NCBI GenBank assembly: GCA_021816545.1
Contig: JAKAXP010000038.1
Span: 1-13,451 of the forward strand
Source of the DNA: Bacteroidota bacterium
GTDB taxonomy: Bacteria > Bacteroidota > Bacteroidia > Bacteroidales > VadinHA17
Direction of reading: 5' to 3'
Length of the DNA: 13,451 nt
Shown: one piece after another, positions 1 to 7,754 of the stretch
How positions within the stretch are numbered: position 1 is the stretch's first letter
Layout of the letters: each line of letters begins with the position of its first letter
Notes under the pieces: generated by a model
Database searches by the model: none
What the model was told of the DNA's origin: nothing
The model's input: only the letters and a program-made list of their open reading frames with translations
Position numbers and translations under genes: made by a program

Positions 1-335
1 CTGCCGGCATCATCCGGCTGCAGAGAGCCAAAATCATTCCGGCCGCCGGCATATACTATACCCTTGCTGTCTGTAATAAGGCATGAAGCTGCATCCATTC
101 CCGGAGTCCTTATCATACCCCAGTTTTTCCCGTCATATGTGACAATTCCTCCGGCTTCATTTCCGAAGTACATCACACCACGGTTATCCATTGTAATGCA
201 CAGGTTGCGCAGTTCTCCCGGGGTTACGGCAGCATCAAACCTGCTGACCAACGGCGTTCCATACCTGTTGACCTGCGAAAATACTGATAAAGAAAATAAT
301 AGAAGGATTATCGACAATTGTATCCCCTTCTTCAT
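1..335 (-). CDS. Secreted beta-propeller sensor/regulator, N-terminal fragment (runs off left edge)
   Basis: Reading the minus strand from the ATG at 335 gives 111 uninterrupted residues that run off the window. It starts with a lysine pair and a hydrophobic stretch ending near SVFSQ, a typical Bacteroidota signal peptide. Next come GVMYFGNEAGGIVTYDGKNW and GIVYAGGRNDFG, repeats of the kind that open the large propeller sensor proteins of this phylum (two-component regulator propeller followed by a Y_Y_Y domain). In that family the propeller is periplasmic and binds a ligand. The C-terminal output (histidine kinase, SpoIIE-type phosphatase, or LuxR/AraC-type DNA binding) lies outside the window and cannot be named. 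An AGGGG directly abuts the ATG, too close to be an ideal ribosome site. The gene is divergent from the C25 peptidase gene, so it may regulate that gene, but this is inference from position only. Confidence 0.8.
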   Translation of the reverse strand, partial: MKKGIQLSIILLLFSLSVFSQVNRYGTPLVSRFDAAVTPGELRNLCITMDNRGVMYFGNEAGGIVTYDGKNWGMIRTPGMDAASCLITDSKGIVYAGGRNDFGSLQPDDAG

Positions 336-364
336 CCCCTGAACAATTACCCTGAAATTACGGT

Positions 365-372
365 TAAATATA
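365..372 (-). promoter_or_regulatory. Possible -7 box for the propeller regulator gene
   Basis: On the minus strand this reads TATATTTA, one mismatch from the Bacteroidota -7 consensus TAnnTTTG, and it ends 30 bases before the ATG at 335. I see no convincing TTTG -33 element at the expected distance, so this is a weak call. Confidence 0.22.
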
Positions 373-378
373 CGAATT

Positions 379-420
379 CAATTTATATAACGGCTCTGAC
401 CGTCTCCGGCATATAAATTG
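379..420. repeat. Perfect 10-bp inverted repeat in divergent intergenic region
   Basis: CAATTTATAT at 379-388 is the exact reverse complement of ATATAAATTG at 411-420, with 22 bases between. Inside lies a second, shorter dyad: ACGG at 390-393 and CCGT at 400-403. The element sits between two divergent genes, where an operator would be expected. The arms are A+T-rich, so a chance match is less improbable than the length suggests. It could be an operator for a dimeric regulator or a cruciform-forming sequence. Confidence 0.4.
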
Positions 421-423
421 AGG

Positions 424-431
424 TATATTTT
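424..431 (+). promoter_or_regulatory. Possible -7 box for the C25 peptidase gene
   Basis: TATATTTT differs from the TAnnTTTG consensus only at the last base and lies 29 bases before the preferred ATG at 460. No clear -33 TTTG is present upstream. If real, it places the transcript start downstream of an in-frame TTG at 418, which argues against that TTG as the start codon. Confidence 0.22.
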
Positions 432-459
432 AACTATATTGGCTTCGCATATTCAGGTT

Positions 460-3400
460 ATGAGGGTAAACCAGAGGGCAACCGCAGTAATGGCGGCTAT
501 AATGATGCTGCTTAACCTGCCCGAAGCTGATTCCCAGGCTTATGCCGGAAGATCAGCCGGCGACAGACCCGGCGGATCAGCCTCGCGTGAGCTTTCTGAT
601 TTCACCTACCGTTCCGGTGAGCCAGGATTCCAGACTGTAACCGACCCTTCCGGGAAGTATCTCCGGCTGTTTTTGCCGGGGCATCATCAGACGGCAGAAC
701 CCGGACAGCCGGAGTTGCCGGTCTGGAGCCGGCTGGTTGAGGTACCCGAAGGGATGGAGATCGTTGTTTCCCTTACGGATGTTACTTCAAGAAGGATACG
801 GTTCGCCGACCAGGGGACTCCGGATACCGAGCTCTTCCCGGCGCAGCCGGCAAGAACAAAAAACCAGACCCGCGAGGATAGAATCACTGTCAAGGATAAA
901 AAAGCATACGGAAGCAGGAGTATCATTGCACACGACACTGTAAAAGTGACACACGAGGGCATTTTCAGGGGTCACCGGCTGGCAAATGTTGCCGTATTCC
1001 CGGCTTTTTACAACCCGCACGGCAGGTATGTGGACCTAATAACCTCAATGAAAGTCGGAATCAGATTTAAGCCCTCCGCAACAAAGGGGGAAGAAGTTCC
1101 TGATGACACATTCAACAAGGGGGGATATGCCTCAGATTCATATATAACAGGGTATACCGACAAGCCGGTAAACATGATTATTGTGACAGATTCAATCTTC
1201 CGGAAACATCTTGAGCCCCTCGTAAAATGGAAAACCCTGAAGGGAATAAGGACTTCAGTCATCTATAAAAAAGCCGGACCTGCAGATACGGTCTACAAGG
1301 ACCTTAAGAAAAGGATAACCGAACTCTATTTCAGCCTGCAGGCACAGGGCAAACCGGTTCATTATCTGCTCATTGCCGGAGACCAGTCAATAATTCCCAC
1401 ATCACGTGTAACATCAAACGTTTCTGACCTTTACTACGGTGAGTTTGACGGTCAGGGTGATTACATTCCGGAACTTTTTATCGGAAGGCTCCCGGCTTCT
1501 GACACAACCCAGATGAAGGGAATGGTCAAAAAGATAATCGATTATGAGACCTACAGGTATGGTCCGGATAAGGATACGTGGAAATGGGCTCTCGCCACAG
1601 CGGGCAATGCTCCCGGTTTCGAGCTATACATGAACGGACAGGTATCATATATCAGCAACACCTACTTCAAGCCTGACACCTCCCTGAACGGAATAAGATG
1701 GCTTTTTCCCGAAGCGCAGCAGAAGGATGACTCGCTTAAGACCGTATTCAACAAGGGACTCAGCCTTTTAAATTATACAGGGCACGGTGAGGCTGCCGGA
1801 TTCAGTGACCCGGTCTTCAGGACCTCAATGATGAGCGAACTGACAAATGAAAACGAGTATCCCCTTATTATTGCAAATGCCTGCCGTACCGCCCAGATAA
1901 ATGTGGCATCCTGTTTCGGCACCGCCCTGGTTGCGACACCCGGAAAGGGAGCAATAGGATATATCGGGTGCACAAATGATTCATACTGGAGTGATGATTT
2001 CTTCTGGGCTGTTGGGCCTGGCACGCCGGGTCTTGGTGTCACATATGAGAACACCGGTGCCGGTGCCTTTGACAGGCTGTTTCACACACACGGTGAGCCG
2101 CCGGGAGAATGGTATTATACAATGGGACAGATAAATTTCTCCGGAAACATGTCAGTCTCGGCAAGTACCAGTCCGCGCAAGAAGTATTACTGGGAGACAT
2201 ATATCCTGCTTGGTGACCCCTCCCTGTCTCCAATGATTGGCAGACCTGATACATTTAAAATTGATGTCCCGGACAGGGTACCCCAGGAACTGGAATCACT
2301 TAATTTCTTTTCTGAACCGTTCGCCTATGTGGCCCTTTCAGACTTCGACACTCTCTGGGATGCAAGATTTGTGAGCCCTTCCGGGAATATTTCCCTCTCA
2401 ATACCTGCAGGGGTTAAGGACTCCTGCCTGCTGACGGTGACAGGGCAGAACATGATTCCGTGGCAAAAAACTATCCGTTTCGGTAATGTAAACAGCGCCT
2501 TCGTTACCACCGGCAACATTGTATTTGATGACTCAGGTGGCAATGGGAACGGCCTTCCTGATTACGGTGAGCAGGTAAACCTCAGGGTCACGGTAAAAAA
2601 TATAGGTAAGGTTAAGACATCCAAACTGTCTGCCCGCCTTACGGTATCATCCGGGATGATAACTGTCATGGCTGACACTGCCACCGTTGGGATACTTCTT
2701 CCGGGGGAGTCGCGAATAATAGACGGAAAATTCACTTTCGGGGTCTCAGACAGGGTTGAGGACGGTGAACTCGCTTCCCTCCTGCTCAGTCTTGTAGACG
2801 GCAGTGATGATTACAGGTTTGGCATTGACATGACGCTGCGTGCACCCAGCCTTAAGATTATATCTGCCATCCATGACGACTCCTCTGTCGGTAATTCAAA
2901 CTTCCTGCCCGATCCCGGTGAGGTTCTGAACCTGAAGGTCAGGGTCAGGAATGAAGGATCTTCGGCAGCAAGCGGTGTGGTTAAAGTTACACCGGCCGGA
3001 ACCTGGATGACACTGTCAGATCCTGAACTTGAGACTGATTCAATCAACCCGGGGGAGGAAAAGATACTGTATTTTGAGGCTGCAATTTCGCTTCTTGCCG
3101 GTTCCGGGAGGGTAATCCCCTATGACGTAAGTTTCACATGCGGCAATTATGAAGCCAAAGGAAAGTGGTCAGTAAGCACCGGCAAAACCCGGGAAACCTG
3201 GGAATTCAACCGGTTCGACGTCTTTCCGTGGATAATGGCTGTTGATCACCCCTGGATAATTACGTCATCCGCCTCTTATGAAAACATTCACTCGGCAAGG
3301 TCGGCACCGATCGCTGATAAATCAGAGTCAGTGCTCGCAATCTATGTCAACAATCCGGTGGCAGACACTGTTTCATTTTATGTAAGGGTTTCATCCGAAC

Positions 3401-4194
3401 CCACCTATGATATGCTCACCTTCAGGGTTGACAGCCTTGTTGATATGCAGATCTCAGGGGACACCCCCTGGGCTCAGAGGAAGAGGGTGCTTAAGCCAGG
3501 CGTTCACCTGCTTGAATGGATCTATTCCAAGGATGTCTCCCTCTCAGGAGGACTTGACGCTGCATGGCTTGACCAGGTTACTTTCCCGGACATCTCATTC
3601 CTCGAAGCTGACCTGCACATAGATTCGGTTTTTGCCCCATCGGCGCAGGCTTTGCTTTCCGATGTCACGGTGAAAGGAAGGGTGATCAACTTCGGGAGGA
3701 CCGCACTCACAAGCTTCCCGCTGGCATACAGGATCAATGACGGCGACCTCGTCAATGAGACATTTTATAAAAAGATCGATCCGGGCGATACTGTTGATGT
3801 TTCATTTACACAGAAATCCCGTATCCTGAAAGATGTTCCTTACCGGATCAGCATTATCAACCGCCTGCCTGAGGACGGTTACCCCGGTAATGATACTGCC
3901 ACTGTTTCCTTTGTCCTCTCGGCAACAGGACCCGAAATCACCGAGGAACAGGTTACGCTCCATCCCAATCCTTTCAGGGAGAGCTTCTCGCTTGACATTG
4001 ATTATGATGGAAGTGAGAAGGCAATTTTCGAACTTATTGATACCTCCGGCCGGATTGCAATGCGTTCAGAAAACGGACTCACCCCGGGAAGAAACAGGGT
4101 GACCTTCAACTGCCGGGATCTCGGTTCAGGGGTTTACACTCTCAGGATCACCTACGGGGGCAGGAGCCTTTCAATCAAGGCTGTAAAACAGTAA
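460..4194 (+). CDS. Secreted C25 (gingipain-like) cysteine peptidase with T9SS sorting domain
   Basis: 1244 residues from the ATG at 460. An in-frame TTG at 418 would add 14 residues ahead of the signal peptide, so I prefer the ATG. Order: signal peptide (about 1-28); a C25-type propeptide region (about 70-225) with LPVWSRLVEVPEG; peptidase domain (about 238-590) with the TGHG motif, catalytic His442 and catalytic Cys475 in NACRT, closing with LLGDPSLSP; two related Ig-like repeats opening with an NGLPDYGE-type motif (about 690 and 806); a third CARDB-like domain (about 1053-1130); and a C-terminal sorting domain (about 1160-1244) starting HPNPF. The His-Cys spacing of 33 equals that of RgpB (His211/Cys244). 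It is probably exported by Sec, crosses the outer membrane by T9SS and stays cell-surface attached or is released. Substrate specificity (Arg, Lys or other) cannot be read from sequence. The T9SS sortase PorU is also a C25 protein, but the canonical propeptide region favours a secreted protease. Confidence 0.92.
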   Translation: MRVNQRATAVMAAIMMLLNLPEADSQAYAGRSAGDRPGGSASRELSDFTYRSGEPGFQTVTDPSGKYLRLFLPGHHQTAEPGQPELPVWSRLVEVPEGMEIVVSLTDVTSRRIRFADQGTPDTELFPAQPARTKNQTREDRITVKDKKAYGSRSIIAHDTVKVTHEGIFRGHRLANVAVFPAFYNPHGRYVDLITSMKVGIRFKPSATKGEEVPDDTFNKGGYASDSYITGYTDKPVNMIIVTDSIFRKHLEPLVKWKTLKGIRTSVIYKKAGPADTVYKDLKKRITELYFSLQAQGKPVHYLLIAGDQSIIPTSRVTSNVSDLYYGEFDGQGDYIPELFIGRLPASDTTQMKGMVKKIIDYETYRYGPDKDTWKWALATAGNAPGFELYMNGQVSYISNTYFKPDTSLNGIRWLFPEAQQKDDSLKTVFNKGLSLLNYTGHGEAAGFSDPVFRTSMMSELTNENEYPLIIANACRTAQINVASCFGTALVATPGKGAIGYIGCTNDSYWSDDFFWAVGPGTPGLGVTYENTGAGAFDRLFHTHGEPPGEWYYTMGQINFSGNMSVSASTSPRKKYYWETYILLGDPSLSPMIGRPDTFKIDVPDRVPQELESLNFFSEPFAYVALSDFDTLWDARFVSPSGNISLSIPAGVKDSCLLTVTGQNMIPWQKTIRFGNVNSAFVTTGNIVFDDSGGNGNGLPDYGEQVNLRVTVKNIGKVKTSKLSARLTVSSGMITVMADTATVGILLPGESRIIDGKFTFGVSDRVEDGELASLLLSLVDGSDDYRFGIDMTLRAPSLKIISAIHDDSSVGNSNFLPDPGEVLNLKVRVRNEGSSAASGVVKVTPAGTWMTLSDPELETDSINPGEEKILYFEAAISLLAGSGRVIPYDVSFTCGNYEAKGKWSVSTGKTRETWEFNRFDVFPWIMAVDHPWIITSSASYENIHSARSAPIADKSESVLAIYVNNPVADTVSFYVRVSSEPTYDMLTFRVDSLVDMQISGDTPWAQRKRVLKPGVHLLEWIYSKDVSLSGGLDAAWLDQVTFPDISFLEADLHIDSVFAPSAQALLSDVTVKGRVINFGRTALTSFPLAYRINDGDLVNETFYKKIDPGDTVDVSFTQKSRILKDVPYRISIINRLPEDGYPGNDTATVSFVLSATGPEITEEQVTLHPNPFRESFSLDIDYDGSEKAIFELIDTSGRIAMRSENGLTPGRNRVTFNCRDLGSGVYTLRITYGGRSLSIKAVKQ

Positions 4195-4215
4195 CAGAAA
4201 TATTTCTGCACGAAT

Positions 4216-4800
4216 ATGGAAACCAGGATACCAACCAGGGAAGCGGCTCTTGACCTCTTCCGGAGATACAACAAAACTGAAAGTCTTTACAAGCATGCCC
4301 TTTCAGTGGAGGCGGTCATGAGATTCATGGCCCGCAAGCACGGGGAGGATGAGGAAAAATGGGGTATAATCGGGCTTATTCATGACCTTGACTATGAGAT
4401 GTATCCTGACCAGCACTGTACAATGACAGAGAAAATTCTGAAGGATGAGGGTTGGCCGGAAGAATATGTCAGGGCGGTCATCAGTCATGGTTACGGTATC
4501 TGCTCTGACACTGAACCGCAGAGCCTGCTTGAAAAAACGCTGTTTGCAGTTGATGAACTGACCGGGCTTGTGACAACCAGTGCCCTTGTCAGGCCTACAC
4601 GCAGTGTGCTTGACATGGAGGCCAGGTCAGTCCGGAAGAAGTGGACTGACAAACGTTTTGCCGCTGGTGTTGACCGCAGCGTCATTGAAAAGGGAGCGGC
4701 CATGCTTGGCGTTGACCTGAATGACCTGATTGCTGATACAATCATGGGCATGCGCGAAGCAGCTGAAGAAATCGGCCTGAAAGGAAATCCGGCTTTATAA
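4216..4800 (+). CDS. HD-domain metal-dependent phosphohydrolase-like protein
   Basis: 194 residues. The HD-superfamily metal ligands are visible in order: His27 (YKHALSVE), His56-Asp57 (HDLDYE), a further His91 (SHGYG) and Asp113 (VDELTGL). This matches small stand-alone HDIG-type hydrolases, whose substrates are usually nucleotides or other phosphate esters. The exact substrate is unknown, and family members are often annotated simply as hydrolase. No signal peptide or membrane segment, so cytoplasmic. The start lies 21 bases after the peptidase stop with no visible promoter between, so the two are probably co-transcribed, although a functional link between a secreted protease and a cytoplasmic phosphohydrolase is not obvious. 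No Shine-Dalgarno is seen before the ATG, as is common in Bacteroidota. Confidence 0.88.
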   Translation: METRIPTREAALDLFRRYNKTESLYKHALSVEAVMRFMARKHGEDEEKWGIIGLIHDLDYEMYPDQHCTMTEKILKDEGWPEEYVRAVISHGYGICSDTEPQSLLEKTLFAVDELTGLVTTSALVRPTRSVLDMEARSVRKKWTDKRFAAGVDRSVIEKGAAMLGVDLNDLIADTIMGMREAAEEIGLKGNPAL

Positions 4801-4803
4801 AGA

Positions 4804-4834
4804 AGTAGCGGCAGGTCTCAGACTTGCCGCTACT
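4804..4834. terminator. Hairpin terminator between convergent genes
   Basis: AGTAGCGGCA at 4804-4813 pairs perfectly with TGCCGCTACT at 4825-4834, and the 11-base middle can extend the stem by several pairs, leaving a very short loop. It starts 4 bases after the stop of the HD gene and faces the stop of the DUF1080 gene at 4869, so it may work in both directions. There is no strong T-run on either side. A second small dyad, GCAGAT/ATCTGC, lies at 4844-4856. Confidence 0.65.
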
Positions 4835-4868
4835 GTCTTAGATGCAGATAATCTGCCTGTTATTGTAA

Positions 4869-5615
4869 TTAAAGTTCCCTGATCTGGATATTCCTGTACC
4901 AGACATCGTCACCGTGATCCTGGAGGCCGATATAACCTTCTGAGGCAACGTTGGCCCAGTTCGGATTAAGGGCGGGGAATTTGCTGCCGGCCACCAGTGC
5001 ATTCCACTCAGGAGTCCACAGATGGTACTCAAGAACAGTCTCTCCGTTCTGAATGTGCCATACCGATCCCTTGTAAACCTTTACCTCAGCAGTGTTCCAT
5101 TCACCGGCAGGTTTTGCATTCTGCGGCTTGGCAGGTATCAGGTCATAGAGTGAGCCGGCCATACGGTTGCCGTCTTTCCCGGCCTGGGCATCGGGATGCC
5201 TTTCGTTGTCAAGAACCTGCATCTCCGGAGCAGTCCTCCAGATAGTCTCATACTCCGGCCCTTCCTGACCCAGGTAGAATATACCGCTGTTGCCGCCCTC
5301 GGAGATCTTCCATTCAAGTTTAAGGTGGAAGTTGGAGAACTTCTTGTCATAAATTATGTCACCGCCGCCACCGCCGGCTTCACCTTTTCCGGAGCCTATG
5401 CAGTGCAGGGTTCCGTCAACAATCTCCCATCCCTTCTCGGGGAATGTGGGTTTGTTGTAGTTACGCCAGCCCTGGGTTGAAGAACCGTCAAAGAGGAAGG
5501 TCCAGACCTCGGCTTCAGTCGATTTCTTTTCAGCATTTTTTTTCTCCTTCCCTGATCCGCAGGAGACGAAAGAGACTGCAAGGAGAAGAACAAACATTGT
5601 CTTAATCAGTTTCAT
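4869..5615 (-). CDS. DUF1080 / 3-keto-disaccharide hydrolase-like lipoprotein
   Basis: 248 residues. A lipoprotein signal peptide ends at Cys19 (SFVSC), followed by a Lys/Glu-rich tether to about residue 37. The rest is a concanavalin-like beta-sandwich of the PF06439 family, with FLFDGSSTQGWRN at the start, NSGIFYLGQEGPEYETIW, EMQVLDNERHPDA and a C-terminal GYIGLQDHGDDVWYRNIQIR. Pfam calls the family 3-keto-disaccharide hydrolase; members act on 3-oxo-glycosides made by dehydrogenases. No obvious acidic surface-export signal follows Cys19, so it more likely faces the periplasm. It is the second gene of a minus-strand unit, 37 bases after the Gfo/Idh/MocA gene, a pairing that fits oxidation followed by cleavage of the keto-glycoside. 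The precise reaction here is inferred. Confidence 0.9.
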   Translation of the reverse strand: MKLIKTMFVLLLAVSFVSCGSGKEKKNAEKKSTEAEVWTFLFDGSSTQGWRNYNKPTFPEKGWEIVDGTLHCIGSGKGEAGGGGGDIIYDKKFSNFHLKLEWKISEGGNSGIFYLGQEGPEYETIWRTAPEMQVLDNERHPDAQAGKDGNRMAGSLYDLIPAKPQNAKPAGEWNTAEVKVYKGSVWHIQNGETVLEYHLWTPEWNALVAGSKFPALNPNWANVASEGYIGLQDHGDDVWYRNIQIREL

Positions 5616-5652
5616 AAGTTATTGATTTTAAGTATTTATATTTATAAGTCAA

Positions 5653-7137
5653 TTATGCGGGCATTTCGGGCAGTGACCAGCCTGAGCGGTAGTTATGCCT
5701 GATCATCTCTGCAGCAAACTGCCTGGCATTGATCGGATCAGTATACTTACTGTCAAAGGTCGGGTGACCGTCAGTGATATTGAAGTGATTTTCCGTGCAT
5801 ATCTTGATTGTCTCATCATCCCGGATGTTTGTGAACTCCATTTTTTCACCATTCCATTCGAGGGTTTTATTGAGCCCCTGCAGCCTTACTGCAAGGACAC
5901 CCATAACCACCATTTCATTGAACGGGCCGGCTTCGGAGAAGTCTGATTTTGTTATAATCCTTGACTCGGGTGATTCCTTGGAAGCACGCACCCAGTCCAT
6001 TTCATGGCTGGTGGTTACGCGTCGCTCGGTCTTCGGTGCATTGGGTACCCGGCCTGAAAGGAGCCATGGGTCACGTCCGTAGCATCCGCAGACAAGGATA
6101 TCCTTCGAACCGTGGAAAATGCATCCTCCGTCCGGATCATAGGCTTTACCGTCAGGCCATCCTTTTGGTTTCATAGGCAGGATGCCGCCATCTGTCCAGG
6201 TAACTTCAACTTCCGGATACTTGATCTTCGAACCTTTCGGTGCGGGTCTTTCGGGGAAGACCAGCTTGACGGACTGTGCATTAGGGGCACAGTCAGTAAG
6301 AAGCAATGTTGAATTGCCCTCAGCCTTTGTCGGGTACTGCAGTTTCAGTCCCTTGAAAACAGGATGAAGTATATGGCATGCCATATCGCCCAGGGCGCCA
6401 GTGCCGAAGTCCCACCATCCCCTCCAGTTCCATGGGGTGTAAATGCTGTGGAAAGGACGCATCGGTGCCGGTCCTATGAATAGATCCCAGTTCAGGGTAT
6501 CGGGAACCCATTCACCCTTCGCCGGTCGGTTGAGGCCCTGCGGCCATATCGGTCTGTCAGTAAATGTCTCCACTTTCCTGACTTCTCCTATCTCACCGTT
6601 CTGGATCCACTCCATAATAAGGTTGACACCCTCTCCTGATGAACCCTGGTTGCCCATCGACGTGGCTACTTTATGCTTCGCAGCAAGCTTAGTAAGGAGC
6701 CTTGATTCATATACGCTGTGGGTAAGGGGTTTCTGAAGGTAAACATGTTTGCCAAGTGTCATGGCCTGGGCTGCGGCAAGGGCATGGGTGTGGTCTGCAG
6801 TTGCAATTATAACTGCATCAATCGATTTGCCCATCTCATCATACATCTTCCGGAAATCCCAGAACTTCTTCGCTGCGGGATAGGCATCGAAGACCCTCTT
6901 GGAATAGCCCCAGTCAACATCGCAGAGTGCAACAATATTTTCTGAGGATGCCACATTCCTAACGTTGGTGGCGCCAACTCCTCCAATGCCGATACCGGCG
7001 ATGTTGAGCTTGTCGCTCGGGGCACGGTGCCCGAGACCGCTGACAACATTGCTCGGAAGAATTGTCAGTCCGGCAATTGCTGCCCCGGTTGTGCCAACAA
7101 ATGACCGTCTCGTGATTTTTCTTGAATCTTCTTTCAT
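5653..7137 (-). CDS. Tat-exported Gfo/Idh/MocA family oxidoreductase
   Basis: 494 residues. The N-terminus carries a twin-arginine signal (Arg10-Arg11 in TRRSFVG, then a mild hydrophobic stretch to about 35), so the protein should be exported already folded, probably with its dinucleotide bound. The Rossmann fold follows: GIGIGGVGATN at about 48-58, CDVD at 72-75, and QKPLTHS at 135-141, in place of the usual EKP motif. The C-terminal half contains GDMACHILHPVF, the expected region for the catalytic Asp/His, and a long insert rich in Pro/Lys/Gly. At 494 residues it exceeds the common 330-390, as usual for the exported Bacteroidota/Planctomycetes type. Expected role: oxidation of a sugar or glycoside hydroxyl in the periplasm. 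It leads the two-gene unit with the DUF1080 lipoprotein and is divergent from the plus-strand pair starting at 7269. Confidence 0.93.
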   Translation of the reverse strand: MKEDSRKITRRSFVGTTGAAIAGLTILPSNVVSGLGHRAPSDKLNIAGIGIGGVGATNVRNVASSENIVALCDVDWGYSKRVFDAYPAAKKFWDFRKMYDEMGKSIDAVIIATADHTHALAAAQAMTLGKHVYLQKPLTHSVYESRLLTKLAAKHKVATSMGNQGSSGEGVNLIMEWIQNGEIGEVRKVETFTDRPIWPQGLNRPAKGEWVPDTLNWDLFIGPAPMRPFHSIYTPWNWRGWWDFGTGALGDMACHILHPVFKGLKLQYPTKAEGNSTLLLTDCAPNAQSVKLVFPERPAPKGSKIKYPEVEVTWTDGGILPMKPKGWPDGKAYDPDGGCIFHGSKDILVCGCYGRDPWLLSGRVPNAPKTERRVTTSHEMDWVRASKESPESRIITKSDFSEAGPFNEMVVMGVLAVRLQGLNKTLEWNGEKMEFTNIRDDETIKICTENHFNITDGHPTFDSKYTDPINARQFAAEMIRHNYRSGWSLPEMPA

Positions 7138-7169
7138 ATTACAGGTGGTTAAAATTTCAATACAAACCT

Positions 7170-7177
7170 TAAAAGTA
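7170..7177 (-). promoter_or_regulatory. Possible -7 box for the exported oxidoreductase unit
   Basis: TACTTTTA on the minus strand differs from TAnnTTTG only at the last base and ends 33 bases before the ATG at 7137. The surrounding 12-mer (7167-7178) recurs exactly upstream of the aminotransferase gene at 12217-12228. No good TTTG -33 element is seen. Confidence 0.3.
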
Positions 7178-7268
7178 AATATTTCGCCCGGAAAATAAAA
7201 CGACTGCCCGATTTTTAAAGTAGAAATGATATCCCTTAAAATAAGTAAATTGCATTATCGTAAAGTAT

Positions 7269-7754
7269 ATGAAAGAATCAAGATACAGCATTGACCTTCA
7301 TGAAAATAGAAGGTTGGAAAAAGCCGGCAGAATACTGCTTGGGGTGTCAAGCCTGGCTGTGACCGGATGGTATTTTTGCAGCATAATCGGCACTGCTGCT
7401 TCAACCACATCATCCTGGGCGGCAATCGCATTCCTGTTTTTATTCGGACTTTGGATGATCATTTCCGGTCTTGGATACACCAGCCGGTACATCATCGTCT
7501 CGGACGAAAAGATCACATTACGGCAGGAGTTTTATAAACCTCCGGCCGTCTTCACACCTGTTTCACTCCGGGCGGTCGAATTCAGACCACTCACAATCAT
7601 ATTCATTACAGAGTCAGGAAATGTGAGCCTCAAACTTGGAACTTACTGGCCCGAGAATACGGCCAGGATCCTGGAAGCTGTGGAAGAGTTCTGCAGGCAT
7701 AACTCAATTGAGATAAGGGGCGATTACAAATCTGAAAACAGCGACACCAAATGA
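7269..7754 (+). CDS. Two-TM membrane protein with C-terminal PH-like domain, function unknown
   Basis: 161 residues that I do not recognise as a named family. Visible layout: a charged N-terminus (1-21), TM helix about 22-43, a short Ser/Thr loop, TM helix about 50-69, then about 90 soluble residues with alternating beta-like segments (YIIVSDEKITLRQEF, SLRAVEFRPLTIIFIT, NVSLKLG) and a final helix (ARILEAVEEFCRH). Two helices followed by a strand-rich domain is the general plan of bacterial PH-domain membrane proteins of the YdbT/YcxB kind, but this is a guess from shape. With an even TM number, both ends are probably cytoplasmic. Its stop overlaps the next start (ATGA at 7751-7754), implying translational coupling to a Gfo/Idh/MocA enzyme. 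No clear promoter or Shine-Dalgarno precedes it. Confidence 0.8.
   Translation: MKESRYSIDLHENRRLEKAGRILLGVSSLAVTGWYFCSIIGTAASTTSSWAAIAFLFLFGLWMIISGLGYTSRYIIVSDEKITLRQEFYKPPAVFTPVSLRAVEFRPLTIIFITESGNVSLKLGTYWPENTARILEAVEEFCRHNSIEIRGDYKSENSDTK

Noticed and set aside
64..342. Plus-strand open frame of 92 codons
   Set aside because: The opposite strand encodes a signal peptide and propeller motifs of a recognised family across the same bases.
418..459. TTG start 14 codons upstream for the C25 peptidase
   Set aside because: It would place 14 extra residues before a normal signal peptide, and it lies inside the inverted repeat and ahead of the -7-like box.
5616..5652. Sigma-70-like TTGACT on the minus strand between the oxidoreductase and DUF1080 genes
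   Set aside because: Bacteroidota primary sigma uses TTTG/TAnnTTTG, no -7 match is present, and the 37-base gap fits an operon.
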